From: Hyphomicrobiales bacterium
GTDB taxonomy: Bacteria > Pseudomonadota > Alphaproteobacteria > Rhizobiales > Rhizobiaceae
Direction: 5' to 3'
Assembly: GCA_900469615.1 (NCBI GenBank)
Contig: UBYA01000010.1
Coordinates: 375,410-439,409 of the forward strand
Length of the DNA stretch: 64,000 nucleotides
In this document: positions 54,864 to 64,000 of the stretch, one piece after another
How positions within the stretch are numbered: position 1 is the first letter of the stretch
How the letters are laid out: the number at the start of each line of letters is the position of its first letter
The notes under the pieces: generated by a model
The model's input: only the letters and a program-made list of their open reading frames with translations
What the model was told of the DNA's origin: nothing
The model's database searches: none
Made by a program: the position numbers and the translations under genes

Positions 54864-55592
54864 CTATCGCAGATCGACGTTGAAGGTGATCCGCTCTGCC
54901 GACCACATCGATTCCGAATAGGTGATCGGCACCCCGTTCACATCGGCGTCCAGCTTGCGGGTGATCAGCAAAGGGGCTGATTTCGGTTGCCGCAGAAGCC
55001 GGGCCTCTTCCGCAGTCGGCATGCGCGCCTCGATCTCCGTCGATAGCCGCTCGTAGTCGGTCACGCCATAGCTTGCGAGAGCCGCAGAGATCGTCTGATA
55101 TTGCAACCGTGCTTTGTCGAAATCCGGAAAGCGGTCCGCGGGATAATAGGAATCGCCCAATTCGATGGGCACACCATCGGCCGTCATCACGCCGCGCCGA
55201 TGGATGACCGAGGCACCTGCGGCAAGCTTCAGATAAGCAGCGACACGGTCACCCGCCGGCACGATCTCGTGAACAAGCAACTCGCCGCCCGGTTCGAAAC
55301 CCTGCTCGATCAGGTTCTTGGAAAAGCGGGTTCGCTTGGACAGGGAGTAATCGAGAACCCCCTTGTGGACGAAGGTGCCCCGCCCCTGTTCGGCGCGAAC
55401 CAGCCCACGGTGTTCCAGATGCCCAAGCGCCTGTCGTACCGTGAAGCGGCTGACGCCGAAACGCCGCATCAGGTCCGGCTCGGTCGGCAATTTTTCACCG
55501 GGGCCAAAGATCCCGGCGGCGATGTCAGCCGCCAGGATCTCTCCGATCTGATGCCAGAGGGCGCTACCACCCTTTCGATCGATCGTCTCCAT
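54864..55592 (-). CDS. phnF: GntR-family regulator of the PhnF type
   Basis: A 242-residue HutC-type regulator. The winged helix (about residues 10-78) has GIFGPGEKLPTEPDLMRRFGVSRFTVRQALGHLEHRGLVRAEQGRGTFV. The UTRA effector domain follows, with the YSLSKRTRFSKNL segment that marks PhnF, and VIHRRGVMTADGVPIELGDSYYP. PhnF represses phosphonate (C-P lyase) genes when phosphonate is absent. No phn enzyme gene lies nearby, so the target is unclear. It is translationally linked to the methyltransferase upstream (TGACATG). Confidence 0.82.
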   Translation of the reverse strand: METIDRKGGSALWHQIGEILAADIAAGIFGPGEKLPTEPDLMRRFGVSRFTVRQALGHLEHRGLVRAEQGRGTFVHKGVLDYSLSKRTRFSKNLIEQGFEPGGELLVHEIVPAGDRVAAYLKLAAGASVIHRRGVMTADGVPIELGDSYYPADRFPDFDKARLQYQTISAALASYGVTDYERLSTEIEARMPTAEEARLLRQPKSAPLLITRKLDADVNGVPITYSESMWSAERITFNVDLR

Positions 55593-55593
55593 G

Positions 55594-56280
55594 TCAGACG
55601 CGCTTTTCGAGCCTGAACAACAGCTTGTATTCCGCCGGATAGCTCAGGGCATCGAGAATGCTCGGATAATATTTCCGGTCCTTGGTCGCACGAACGAAAC
55701 CGTCATAGCCGAAGCGCTTGACGGAGACATCGAAACCGGCCGCCGCGAAGGCATCGATATAATCCTGTGGCGAGCGATCCTGCACCGGGGCATTGCTGTT
55801 TCCACCGATGAGGTCTTTCCACTTGGACCAGAGCGGCATTTCATTGTGGCATCCGGTCACGGCATAATAGACGCCGCCATTGCGCATGACCTGAAACATC
55901 TGCTCGGCATGCCGTTCCAGGTCCGGCAGCAGATAAACGACCTCGTAGCTAAAGGCCACATCGAAGCTGTCGGCAAAGGGGGACAGGTCCGTCGTCACAT
56001 GGAACCGCAGCGGCATGTTGCCAGCTGCCTCGACCGCAGCGGCTACCGATTCCGAGGCAATATCGATACCGACGCCGTGACGGAACGGCCGCATGGCATA
56101 GAGCAGCCGCAGGAAACCGCCGCGATTACAGCCGAAATCGAGGATGGTTCTGGAAGAAAAATCACGCTCGGGCACCGTCTCGATGAAGTGTCGCCAATAG
56201 GGACTATGCGATTCCGCCATCGCGATATCGCCCTGTGGTTCCGTGTGCCAGGTTGCATAAATGGAGGCTGAGTTTGTCAT
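55594..56280 (-). CDS. Class I SAM-dependent methyltransferase
   Basis: A 228-residue methyltransferase. The SAM loop is ILDFGCNRGGFLRLL (about residues 48-62), then GVGIDIASESVAAA, FHVTTDLSPFADSFDVAFSYEVVYLLPD and HAEQMFQVMRNGGVYYAV. The C-terminal KRFGYDGFVRATKDRKYYPS is distinctive but I do not recognise its subfamily. It lies directly upstream of the PhnF-type regulator with a TGACATG junction. The methyl acceptor is unknown; it could be a small molecule linked to the regulator's target. Confidence 0.82.
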   Translation of the reverse strand: MTNSASIYATWHTEPQGDIAMAESHSPYWRHFIETVPERDFSSRTILDFGCNRGGFLRLLYAMRPFRHGVGIDIASESVAAAVEAAGNMPLRFHVTTDLSPFADSFDVAFSYEVVYLLPDLERHAEQMFQVMRNGGVYYAVTGCHNEMPLWSKWKDLIGGNSNAPVQDRSPQDYIDAFAAAGFDVSVKRFGYDGFVRATKDRKYYPSILDALSYPAEYKLLFRLEKRV

Positions 56281-56347
56281 GATGTGCTCGCTGTTGGCAG
56301 TTGACCGATCCCCGTATAACGGCCCGACATGACAACCGGATGAATTC

Positions 56348-56363
56348 GTCCGGACGACCGGAC
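56348..56363. repeat. Tandem 8-base repeat GTCCGGAC-GACCGGAC, candidate operator
   Basis: GTCCGGAC (56348-56355) is followed at once by GACCGGAC (56356-56363), one mismatch. The inner TCCGG-ACGA-CCGGA is a perfect inverted repeat. It lies about 70-80 bases upstream of the methyltransferase ATG and could be an operator for the PhnF-type regulator. Confidence 0.35.
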
Positions 56364-56381
56364 TTTTACGTGAAGGCAAAT

Positions 56382-56412
56382 AAAAAAGGACCCCGCCGAA
56401 GCGGAGCCCCTT
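56382..56412 (-). terminator. Intrinsic terminator of the sugar ABC operon
   Basis: On the minus strand AGGGGCTCCGC pairs with GCGGGGTCCT (some G-U pairs) around a TTCG loop, followed by TTTTTTA. It lies just after the last gene of the importer operon, whose stop is at 56435. Confidence 0.75.
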
Positions 56413-56434
56413 CTCAAGAAATGATCACGTTTAC

Positions 56435-57439
<1,005 letters not shown>

Positions 57440-57451
57440 AGTCTTTTTTCC

Positions 57452-58516
57452 TTATAGATAAACGGGCTTGCCGGTGCGCACGCTCTCGTCGGCGGCGAGG
57501 CATATGCGCAGCGATTGAACGGCATCGGCCATATGGCGATTGAGGTCGATATCCTCCCGGATGGCCTTCAGCATGAAGGCCTGCTCGAAGTCGCAGAGCT
57601 GCTGATGACCCGGCTCGCCGTCCATGTGCAGGTCCTGATCCGGCCGGATGAACTGGCCGGTCGGACCTGTCTCGGCGCTATGAAGCCGGATCACGGACGT
57701 CTTCGTGTGCATGTCGATGTCGTCCGACTTGGCGTTCTGGTCCATGACGATCGAGACCGACCCGTTCGGCGACATCACATCCTTCACGAAGAAGGCCGTC
57801 TCCGAAATCATCGGACCCCAACCGGCCTCGTACCAGCCGACCGAACCATCCTCGAAAATGACCTGCAGATGGCCGTAGTTGTACATGTCCGGCTTGATCT
57901 CCTGCGACAGACGCAAGCCCATGCCACGCACCTCCACAGGTTTGGCATCGGTGATCTGGCACATGACATCGACATAATGCACGCCGCAGTCGACGATCGG
58001 CGAAGTCGTGCGCATCAGCGCCTTATGCGTCTCCCAGGTCGGGCCGCTCGATTGCTGATTGAGGTTCATGCGGAAGACATAGGGGCCTCCGAGCTTGCGC
58101 GCTTCGGCAATCAATCGCATCCACGAGGGATGGTGGCGCAGGATGTAGCCGATCGCCAACTTCTTGCCTGCCTTCTTTGCCGCCGCGACGACGCGCTCGG
58201 CATCCTCGACTGTTGTTGCCAGCGGCTTCTCGACGAAGACGTGGCAACCCGCTTCGAAGGCCATGACGGCGAAATCGGCATGGCTGTCGGAATAGGTGTT
58301 GATGGAGCAAAGATCCGGCTTCAGCTCCTTCAATGCCGTCTCGAAATCCGGATGGATCGCATATCCCTGCAACTCCTTCGGCAATTCCGGCCTGGAACGA
58401 TTGACGAGGCCGACGATCTCGAAGCCCGGATTGTTGTGATAGGCCAGCGCATGGCTGCGGCCCATGTTGCCAAGGCCGGCAACGAGAACGCGGATTGGCT
58501 TCTGGGTTGCGCTCAC
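57452..58516 (-). CDS. Gfo/Idh/MocA-family sugar oxidoreductase
   Basis: A 354-residue NAD(P)-dependent dehydrogenase. The Rossmann loop is VLVAGLGNMGRSHALAY (about residues 9-25), followed by the conserved EKP motif in HVFVEKPLATTVEDAERV and the DCGVHYVDVM catalytic region. These enzymes oxidise or epimerise sugars, inositols or amino-sugar derivatives. The GTG start overlaps the stop of the permease upstream (GTGA), so it belongs to the importer operon. The substrate is probably the imported sugar or its derivative. Confidence 0.88.
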   Translation of the reverse strand: MSATQKPIRVLVAGLGNMGRSHALAYHNNPGFEIVGLVNRSRPELPKELQGYAIHPDFETALKELKPDLCSINTYSDSHADFAVMAFEAGCHVFVEKPLATTVEDAERVVAAAKKAGKKLAIGYILRHHPSWMRLIAEARKLGGPYVFRMNLNQQSSGPTWETHKALMRTTSPIVDCGVHYVDVMCQITDAKPVEVRGMGLRLSQEIKPDMYNYGHLQVIFEDGSVGWYEAGWGPMISETAFFVKDVMSPNGSVSIVMDQNAKSDDIDMHTKTSVIRLHSAETGPTGQFIRPDQDLHMDGEPGHQQLCDFEQAFMLKAIREDIDLNRHMADAVQSLRICLAADESVRTGKPVYL

Positions 58517-59352
58517 TTGACTGCTCCGGATGTAATGCCGCGAATAAGTTGACGCGAAAAGATGACGTAGAGGATGAGGATCGGCAGGATGGCGAGCGTC
58601 AGGGCTGCCAGTACCGCATTCCAGTTGGTGACGAACTGGCCGATGAAGATCTGCGATCCGAGCGTCACCGTCTTGGTCGCCTCGCTCGGAGCCAGGATGA
58701 GCGGGAACCAGAGGTCGTTCCAGATCGGGATCATGGTGAAGACCGCAACCGTCGCCATGGCGGGACGAACCAGCGGCAGAACGAGACGGAAGAAGATGGC
58801 ATATTCACTGAGACCATCGATCCGGCCAGCATTCTTGAGGTCATCCGAAACGGTCCGCATGAATTCCGACAGGATGAAGATCGCAAGCGGCAGCCCCTGT
58901 GCGGTATAGACGAGGATCAGCGCCGTCAGTGTGTTGACGAGGCCGGCGGCAACCATGCCCTGCAGGATGGCGACCGTGCCGAGCCGAATCGGAATCATGA
59001 TACCGATCGCCAGGTAGAGCCCCATGACGGTATTGCCGCGGAAACGGTATTCCGACAGCGCGAAAGCCGCCATCGCCCCGAACAGCAGGGTCAGAACGAT
59101 CGAGACGATCGTCACGACGAAACTGTTCTGGAAATAGGTCAGAAAATCCCCCTGCTTCAGAACGGTATCATAGCCGATCATGCTGAAGGAAGATGGCGTC
59201 GGGACGCTCAGGGGCGCACGGAAGATCGACGCGCGATCCTTGAAGGAATTGATGACCGTCAGGAACACCGGGAAAATGGCAACCAGCGTATAGGCAATGA
59301 GCGCCAGATGCACGAGGCCGGTGCGGACAAGGGAAGTGCGTGCCTTGGACAT
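58513..59352 (-). CDS. Sugar ABC importer permease (MalG-like)
   Basis: A 279-residue permease with six membrane segments, starting MSKARTSLVRTGLVHLALIAY. The EAA loop reads DDLKNAGRIDGLSEYAIFFRLVLPLVRP (about residues 170-197). The final TSGAVK resembles the usual G-x-T-x-GA-x-KG end of CUT1 permeases. It overlaps the dehydrogenase by four bases and lies 13 bases after the MalF-like gene. Together with MalF-like it forms the channel. Confidence 0.92.
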   Translation of the reverse strand: MSKARTSLVRTGLVHLALIAYTLVAIFPVFLTVINSFKDRASIFRAPLSVPTPSSFSMIGYDTVLKQGDFLTYFQNSFVVTIVSIVLTLLFGAMAAFALSEYRFRGNTVMGLYLAIGIMIPIRLGTVAILQGMVAAGLVNTLTALILVYTAQGLPLAIFILSEFMRTVSDDLKNAGRIDGLSEYAIFFRLVLPLVRPAMATVAVFTMIPIWNDLWFPLILAPSEATKTVTLGSQIFIGQFVTNWNAVLAALTLAILPILILYVIFSRQLIRGITSGAVK

Positions 59353-59365
59353 GGGTCGCCGCTCC

Positions 59366-60319
59366 TCAGAATTGGTAACGGCGGATGCGCCGCTGGACGA
59401 TGAAAAGATAGAAGGAAACGCCGGCCAGGATGATCAGGAACATCACCGTCGCGATCGTCGCCCCCATCGAGCGGTCGCCGAGCTGCAGCTGGAAGCCGAA
59501 GAAGACGCGATAGAGCAGCGTGCCGAGAATGTCGGTCGAGCCATCCGGTCCCGCCAAGGCGCCCTGCACTGTGTAGACCAGGTCGAAGGCATTGAAATTG
59601 CCGACGAAAGTCAGGATCGATATGATGCCGATCGCCGGCAAAATCAACGGCAGCTTGATCTTCCAGAACTGGCTCCAGCCGGTGATGCCGTCACATTCGG
59701 CAGCCTCGATGACCTCTTCGGGAATGTTGAGCAGGGCGGCGTAGATCAGCATCATCGGAATGCCGACATATTGCCAGACCGAGATGAGGGCGACGGCGAT
59801 CAGCGCCGTGCTCGGCTTGCCGAGCCAGGGCGCAAACAGCGACTTGAGGCCGATCACGCTCAGCAATTCCGGCGCAACGCCCCAAAGCGGCGAGAGGATC
59901 AGCTTCCAGATGAAGCCGACGACGACGAAGGAAAGCAGCGTCGGCAGGAAAATGGCCGTGCGGTAGAAGGCGACGAAGCGCAGCTTCGGCAGCGAGAGGA
60001 GTGCTGCCAGCGCGACACCGATCGGATTTTGCACGCACATATGAATGGCGAAGAAGATCAGGTTGTTGCGCAGCGCATTCCAGAAATCATGCGACCAGCG
60101 CTCATCGCCGAACAGAACCTTGAAATTGTTCAGCCCGACAAAGACCGGCTGATTGTCGACGACGTTGTAAAGCGACAGCCGCAAGGTCTCGATCAGCGGC
60201 AGGATCATGACCGCCGTGTAGACGACGAAGGCCGGGAAAAGGAAAACGAGGATGTGCCAACGCTTGGGGCGCCGGATCGGCGTGACCTCAAGGGCATCTG
60301 ATGTCGCGGCGTCGCTCAT
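59366..60319 (-). CDS. Sugar ABC importer permease (MalF-like)
   Basis: A 317-residue permease with six membrane segments, starting MSDAATSDALEVTPIRRPKR. The EAA loop is IPEEVIEAAECDGITGWSQFWKIKLPLI (about residues 212-239). The CUT1-typical FVFPAF-like FLFPAFVVYTAVMILPLIET at the N-terminus and GFIWKLILSPLWG are visible. It is separated from the binding-protein gene by about 200 bases holding two hairpins. An in-frame ATG upstream within that leader has no family similarity. Confidence 0.92.
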   Translation of the reverse strand: MSDAATSDALEVTPIRRPKRWHILVFLFPAFVVYTAVMILPLIETLRLSLYNVVDNQPVFVGLNNFKVLFGDERWSHDFWNALRNNLIFFAIHMCVQNPIGVALAALLSLPKLRFVAFYRTAIFLPTLLSFVVVGFIWKLILSPLWGVAPELLSVIGLKSLFAPWLGKPSTALIAVALISVWQYVGIPMMLIYAALLNIPEEVIEAAECDGITGWSQFWKIKLPLILPAIGIISILTFVGNFNAFDLVYTVQGALAGPDGSTDILGTLLYRVFFGFQLQLGDRSMGATIATVMFLIILAGVSFYLFIVQRRIRRYQF

Positions 60320-60430
60320 GGCTTTCTGCCTGTTTTTCTTGGCTGCCGGACGGCGGCAGCTCGAAGGTTCAAATCCGCCCTCGCTCCAGCCCTGCGGCCG
60401 GATGGAAACAACGACGGGCGTGTCGAATGC

Positions 60431-60450
60431 ATGGGCGAGAAATCGCCCAT
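60431..60450. repeat. Perfect hairpin with GAAA loop in the importer operon
   Basis: ATGGGCGA (60431-60438), loop GAAA, TCGCCCAT (60443-60450). Read on the minus strand the loop is TTTC. It is a perfect eight-base stem between the binding-protein and permease genes, and no T run follows. It may be an mRNA stabiliser or processing site. Confidence 0.5.
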
Positions 60451-60468
60451 CCAAATATCGCTGCAGCC

Positions 60469-60502
60469 AAAAAGGGCGAGGTGCCCGGAAGGCCCCTCGC
60501 CC
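60469..60502 (-). terminator. Intra-operon attenuator after the sugar-binding protein gene
   Basis: On the minus strand GGGCGAGG (complement of 60502-60495) pairs with CCTCGCCC (complement of 60481-60474), followed by TTTTT. It directly follows the binding-protein stop and precedes the permease gene, so it should let binding protein exceed permease. Confidence 0.7.
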
Positions 60503-60517
60503 GCATTCAGGCAATTA

Positions 60518-61777
60518 TCACTTGCCGGGCTTGTACCAGCTGTCGAGACCCTTCTGCAGCTTCTCGCCAGCCTGTTCCGGGGTGTCCGTGCCGTTGATCA
60601 CGTTTGCGGATTCCGTCCAGGTCTCGTTCTCCAGGTTCGGCGTGCCGCGCGACAGGATCTGATAGGTGGAACGCACGGTCGACTTGTGATCGTTGCGCCA
60701 GGAGACGAATTCCTGGGCGAGCGGATCGCTCATCTTCACCGGATGCGAGTTCAGGCTGAAGAAGCCCGGCAGCGAATTGGCGTAGATGGAGGCGAATTCG
60801 TCCGAAGCGACCCAGCTCAGGAACTTCTTGGCTTCTTCCTGATGGGCGCTCTTGGCGTTCAGGCCGACACCGATGTCCGGATGGTCGGAAATGTAGGCCG
60901 TATCACCAGCCTTTGCGACCGGCGGCGGGAAGGCGCCCATCTTGAACTGGGCCTGGGTGTTGAACAGAGCGATTTCCCAGGAGCCAGCCGGATAGATCGC
61001 AGCCTTGCCGAGCGTGAAGAGGTTCTGGCTATCGGAATAGCTCTGGGCTTCGAAGCCGTCGCCGAGATAGGGCTTCCACTTGGCGAGCTCCTTGTAGGGA
61101 TCGACCCACGGAGCGTCCGTCAGCTTTTCCGTGCCTGCTATCAGAGCCTTGCGACCCTCCTCGCCCTTCCAGTAATTCGGGCCGATGTTCTGGTAGCCCA
61201 TGGTTGCGGCTTCCCACAGGTCCTTCGTACCCATGGCCATCGGAATGTAGGTGCCGTCAGCCTTGATCTTGTCGAGCAGAGCGAAGAACTCGTCGCGCGT
61301 CGCCGGCACCTTCAGGCCGAGCTTGTCGAAGGCGTCCTTGTTGTAGATGAAGCCATGGATAACCGAAGCCATCGGCACGCAGAAGGTCGACTTGCCGTCA
61401 TCCGTCGACCATGCAGCCTTGGCAACGGCAGAGAAATTCTCCATGCCCGGCAGGCTCGTCAGGTCGACGAGATGCTTCTTGTTGAAGAGGTCGAGCGAAG
61501 CGTCGAAGGGGCGGCAGGTGATGATGTCGCCGGCGGAGCCAGCATCGAGCTTAGCATTCAGCGACGCGTTGTATTCGGTCGGAGCCGTCGGCGAGAAGAC
61601 GATCTTGATACCCGGATTCTTCGCTTCGAAAGCCGGGATGATCTTCTCCTGCCAGATCTGCAGGTCGTCGTTACGCCAGCTTTCAACCGTCAGCGTCACA
61701 TCGGCAGCATGTGCCAGGCTGACCGAGGTCAGCAGGCTCGATGCAAGAAGCAAGCCTTTCAGAACATTGGTTTTCAT
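60518..61777 (-). CDS. Sugar ABC importer periplasmic binding protein
   Basis: A 419-residue exported protein of the family 1 solute-binding group (CUT1). The signal peptide is VLKGLLLASSLLTSVSLAHA (about residues 5-24). The mature part starts DVTLTVESWRNDDLQIWQEK, with IIPAFEAKNPGIKIVF, NKDAFDKLGLKVPATRDEF and YPAGSWEIALFN, all typical. It is the first gene of the operon with both permeases, the dehydrogenase and the ATPase, and is divergent from the GlcNAc-type kinase. A role in amino-sugar uptake is inferred from that neighbour. Confidence 0.9.
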   Translation of the reverse strand: MKTNVLKGLLLASSLLTSVSLAHAADVTLTVESWRNDDLQIWQEKIIPAFEAKNPGIKIVFSPTAPTEYNASLNAKLDAGSAGDIITCRPFDASLDLFNKKHLVDLTSLPGMENFSAVAKAAWSTDDGKSTFCVPMASVIHGFIYNKDAFDKLGLKVPATRDEFFALLDKIKADGTYIPMAMGTKDLWEAATMGYQNIGPNYWKGEEGRKALIAGTEKLTDAPWVDPYKELAKWKPYLGDGFEAQSYSDSQNLFTLGKAAIYPAGSWEIALFNTQAQFKMGAFPPPVAKAGDTAYISDHPDIGVGLNAKSAHQEEAKKFLSWVASDEFASIYANSLPGFFSLNSHPVKMSDPLAQEFVSWRNDHKSTVRSTYQILSRGTPNLENETWTESANVINGTDTPEQAGEKLQKGLDSWYKPGK

Positions 61778-62320
61778 TTCCCTCTCCTGTTTTCCGCGCC
61801 ACTAGCGAGGCGCTGTTTTCGATCTGAAAATCCGCTGGCCTGTTCGAGGAAACGGTCAGCACTCCGTAGGAATCGCCAATATTGCCGATCCCCTATGCAA
61901 AAGGCTTCAAAGGCATAGCCTGGTCGGCCCGATCATTTGCCGTCTGCCTCCACCGTGCGGAGACGCTGCAAGAACCATGCGGGAAATTCATGACGAACGC
62001 CGAAGCGAGATCCTCCTGATCCGAACGGCTTGAGACGACGGCGAGATGCGCGCCTTTCCGCCTCACCTGGCGGCTATTGTTCTTCTGCCGGCCTTGCCAA
62101 GGTCTGTTCGCATTGTTCCCTTGCGGAGAATTAAGTCCAAAAAAATACCAATTGTCCAGCCGATTTTAACATTTTGACACAAAATTATTGCGATCGTAAA
62201 TTTTATCCTTATATTTCAAATAGATATAAACTCGTAAAAATGAATGCCACGCCTATTGGTAAATGGTATTTTTTTGGTATTGTATAGAAAAACGGGGAAT
62301 TGGCGACGTCCGGAGGCACG
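61778..62320. promoter_or_regulatory. Divergent control region with GGTATT-type repeats
   Basis: This 543-base gap holds no convincing gene. Its right half is AT-rich. AATACCAA lies at 62144-62151, and the reverse form occurs as TTGGTAAA (62256), ATGGTATT (62263) and TTGGTATT (62274-62281), the last two 11 bases apart. GntR/HutC regulators often recognise GT-N-TA-N-AC-type sites, so these are candidate operators for the GntR gene downstream of the kinase. The left half (61778-62140) shows nothing recognisable. Confidence 0.45.
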
Positions 62321-63205
62321 ATGGGGCAATTTGCAATTGGTATCGACGGCGGCGGAACGAGTTGCCGGGCAGCCATCATAGACGGCGCAGGACGGGTACT
62401 CGGCACAGGCAAGGCCGGCGCTGCAAACATCCTGTCCGACCTGGAGAGCTCGCTGATCCATATCGTCGCCTCGGCGAGGCACGCGCTGACCGATGCCGGG
62501 CTGGATTCCGAACTGGTGAACAGGCTGCCCGCTGTGATCGGAACGGCCGGTGCCAATGTGGGGAATTATGGCAAGCGGGTCGAAGGGGCATTGCCTTTTG
62601 CGAGCACCCGCGTCGTCACCGACGCGACGATCGCGCTTCAGGGCGCGCTCGGCGATGCTGATGGAGTGATCGGAGCCTTCGGCACCGGTTCCGTTTACAA
62701 TGCTCGCCGCGACGGCAGGAGCTGGGGGATCGGCGGCTGGGGCTTTGTCATCGGCGATCAGGCCAGCGGCGCTCGCCTGGGCCGCGACCTGCTCGAGCGA
62801 GCTCTGCTGGCACATGATGCGGTGACGACAGGCTCGGCACTGACGAAAGTCGTCATGGACGAATATGGCAACGATCCCGAACGCGTCGTCGAATTCGCGC
62901 ATGCATCCAAGCCCAAGGATTTTGCCCGCTACGCACCGATCGTGTTCGAATATGCCGGAATGGAGGATGTCGTCGCCGTCGATATCGTCAGGATGGCAGC
63001 AGACGCCATAACCAAGAGCCTGGACGCGTTGCTGTGGCCCGAATGCCCTTCGATCTGCCTGTTAGGTGGCCTTGCCCAAGCCTATCGCCCCTGGCTTGAT
63101 GAGCGCCACAAGGCGATTCTCGCCGAACCCAAGGGCGATGTTTTGCGCGGCGCCGTGGAATTGGCGGCAAAATTGCTGCGGGGTGGAGAGGAAAACAAGG
63201 CATGA
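62321..63205 (+). CDS. N-acetylglucosamine kinase-like BadF/BadG/BcrA/BcrD ATPase
   Basis: A 294-residue ASKHA-fold kinase. The phosphate-1 loop is IGIDGGGTSCRAAI (about residues 5-18), followed by GTAGANVGN, TDATIALQGALGD, the phosphate-2 segment GVIGAFGTGSVYNARR, and GGWGFVIGDQASGARLGRDLL. The C-terminal LLGGLAQAY supplies the adenosine site. This is the eukaryote-like GlcNAc kinase family. GGAGG lies about seven bases before the ATG. The stop is coupled to the GntR gene (ATGA). It likely phosphorylates the imported amino sugar. Confidence 0.87.
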   Translation: MGQFAIGIDGGGTSCRAAIIDGAGRVLGTGKAGAANILSDLESSLIHIVASARHALTDAGLDSELVNRLPAVIGTAGANVGNYGKRVEGALPFASTRVVTDATIALQGALGDADGVIGAFGTGSVYNARRDGRSWGIGGWGFVIGDQASGARLGRDLLERALLAHDAVTTGSALTKVVMDEYGNDPERVVEFAHASKPKDFARYAPIVFEYAGMEDVVAVDIVRMAADAITKSLDALLWPECPSICLLGGLAQAYRPWLDERHKAILAEPKGDVLRGAVELAAKLLRGGEENKA

Positions 63206-63966
63206 CCGAAGATTTGAGCGCGATCTTCTCGCCCGAGCGTCTTTCGGGAGGCGGCACAGGCCCCCTTTATGTCAAACTGCGGCGCACGCTAGAAGAGGCT
63301 GTGAAGGTCGGAAGGCTGAAGCAGGGAGATGCGCTGCCGCCGGAGCGGGATATCGCCGAATTTGCCGCAGTCAGCCGCGTGACCGTACGCAAGGCGATCG
63401 ACGACCTCGTGGCGGAAGGGATTCTCGTCCGCCGCCACGGCTCCGGCACCTTCGTCGCAAAACCTGTGTCCAAGGTAGAACAGCGCCTATCGCAGCTTAC
63501 TTCGTTTACCGAAGATATGGCGCGACGTGGGATGACCGCCCGTTCCGAATGGCTGCATAAGGGTATCCATACGCCCTCGCCTGATGAAATGATGATTCTC
63601 GGTCTTGCAGCCGACACCAAAGTTTCGCGGCTGAGCCGTCTCCGCATTGCCGATGATCAGCCGCTTGCGATCGAGCATGCCAGCGTCTCGGGCGAATTTC
63701 TGCCGGATCCGTCGGTAGTGACGACATCGCTTTATGCGGAACTGGAAAAACGCCAGGTGCGCCCGGTTCGTGCCGTTCAGCGCATCTCCGCAACCAACAT
63801 GAAGGAAGCCGACGCGGAACTGCTGGGGGTTCCCGTCGGAGCCGCCGGCCTTTCGATCGAACGCATCTCCTATCTCGGTTCCGGTCGCGCGGTGGAATTC
63901 ACCCGATCGCTCTATCGCGGAGACGCCTATGACTTCGTTGCGGAACTGACGATAGGCGCGAACTAA
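63202..63966 (+). CDS. GntR-family (HutC/NagR-like) regulator
   Basis: A 254-residue regulator. The winged helix (about residues 20-90) has LKQGDALPPERDIAEFAAVSRVTVRKAIDDLVAEGILVRRHGSGTFVA. The UTRA domain contains KVEQRLSQLTSFTEDMARRGM and FTRSLYRGDAYDFVAEL, as in NagR/DasR-like regulators of GlcNAc use. The effector may be a sugar phosphate made by the coupled kinase. It ends just before a probable further gene of the same run. Confidence 0.86.
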   Translation: MTEDLSAIFSPERLSGGGTGPLYVKLRRTLEEAVKVGRLKQGDALPPERDIAEFAAVSRVTVRKAIDDLVAEGILVRRHGSGTFVAKPVSKVEQRLSQLTSFTEDMARRGMTARSEWLHKGIHTPSPDEMMILGLAADTKVSRLSRLRIADDQPLAIEHASVSGEFLPDPSVVTTSLYAELEKRQVRPVRAVQRISATNMKEADAELLGVPVGAAGLSIERISYLGSGRAVEFTRSLYRGDAYDFVAELTIGAN

Positions 63967-63988
63967 CTCCAATCCACGAATCAAAGTC

Positions 63989-64000
63989 ATGACCTCCACC
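63989..64000 (+). CDS. Possible start of the next gene, cut by the window edge
   Basis: ATG ACC TCC ACC begins 22 bases after the GntR stop and is open to the window edge. In related rhizobial loci I would expect an amino-sugar isomerase (SIS) or NagA gene here, but four codons cannot show it. No strong ribosome site is visible. Confidence 0.3.

Overview
The window looks like chromosomal DNA of an alphaproteobacterium of the order Rhizobiales, closest in style to Rhizobium, Agrobacterium or Sinorhizobium. The pointers are the gene order of the division and cell wall (dcw) cluster, an alpha-type RNase P RNA, the betaine-lipid pair btaA-btaB, a second (RibH2-type) lumazine synthase behind an FMN riboswitch, a pyrophosphate-dependent phosphofructokinase, high GC with dense packing, and many 4-base ATGA/GTGA gene overlaps. 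I saw no insertion sequence, prophage, CRISPR array or tRNA gene.

Layout. 1-13.5 kb: dcw cluster on the minus strand, mraZ-rsmH-ftsL-ftsI-murE-murF-mraY-murD-ftsW-murG-murC-murB (murB cut by the window edge), preceded by four TGGG repeats at 10-base spacing that overlap a candidate promoter. 13.7-14.1 kb: RNase P RNA (minus). 14.2-28.6 kb: mixed genes unusually rich in peptidoglycan enzymes (two SLT transglycosylases, an AmpD-like amidase, a GH25 lysozyme, an MltB-like transglycosylase, a beta-lactamase-fold hydrolase), with a DjlA-like co-chaperone, PPi-phosphofructokinase, LysE and EamA transporters, btaAB and a 25-residue membrane peptide. 28.7-33.3 kb: metF with an ArsR-methyltransferase regulator and a perfect 16-base palindrome, ettA, and a secreted RNase T2. 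33.5-38.3 kb: plus-strand run of alpha/beta hydrolase, EamA transporter, CaiB-type CoA-transferase and a thiamine-diphosphate enzyme. 38.3-41.7 kb: RidA, a DUF442-type protein, a mutarotase-like protein and an L,D-transpeptidase.

41.8-53.7 kb is the most interesting region. A minus-strand run (FGase-like amidohydrolase, APC permease, PuuA-like glutamine synthetase homologue, aldehyde dehydrogenase, iron alcohol dehydrogenase) faces a plus-strand run (RpiR regulator and a complete ABC importer). The enzyme set suggests uptake and gamma-glutamylation of an amino alcohol, oxidation of the alcohol to the acid while glutamate masks the amine, and removal of the glutamate. It differs from the classical Puu pathway in carrying an alcohol dehydrogenase rather than the FAD amine oxidase PuuB.

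53.7-56.3 kb: FMN riboswitch, ribH2, a VOC protein, and a methyltransferase-PhnF pair. 56.4-64 kb: a carbohydrate ABC importer with a Gfo/Idh/MocA dehydrogenase, divergent from a GlcNAc-type kinase and a GntR regulator; this is probably an amino-sugar system, with GGTATT repeats in the shared control region. All functions are assigned from sequence motifs and context only; no database search was run.
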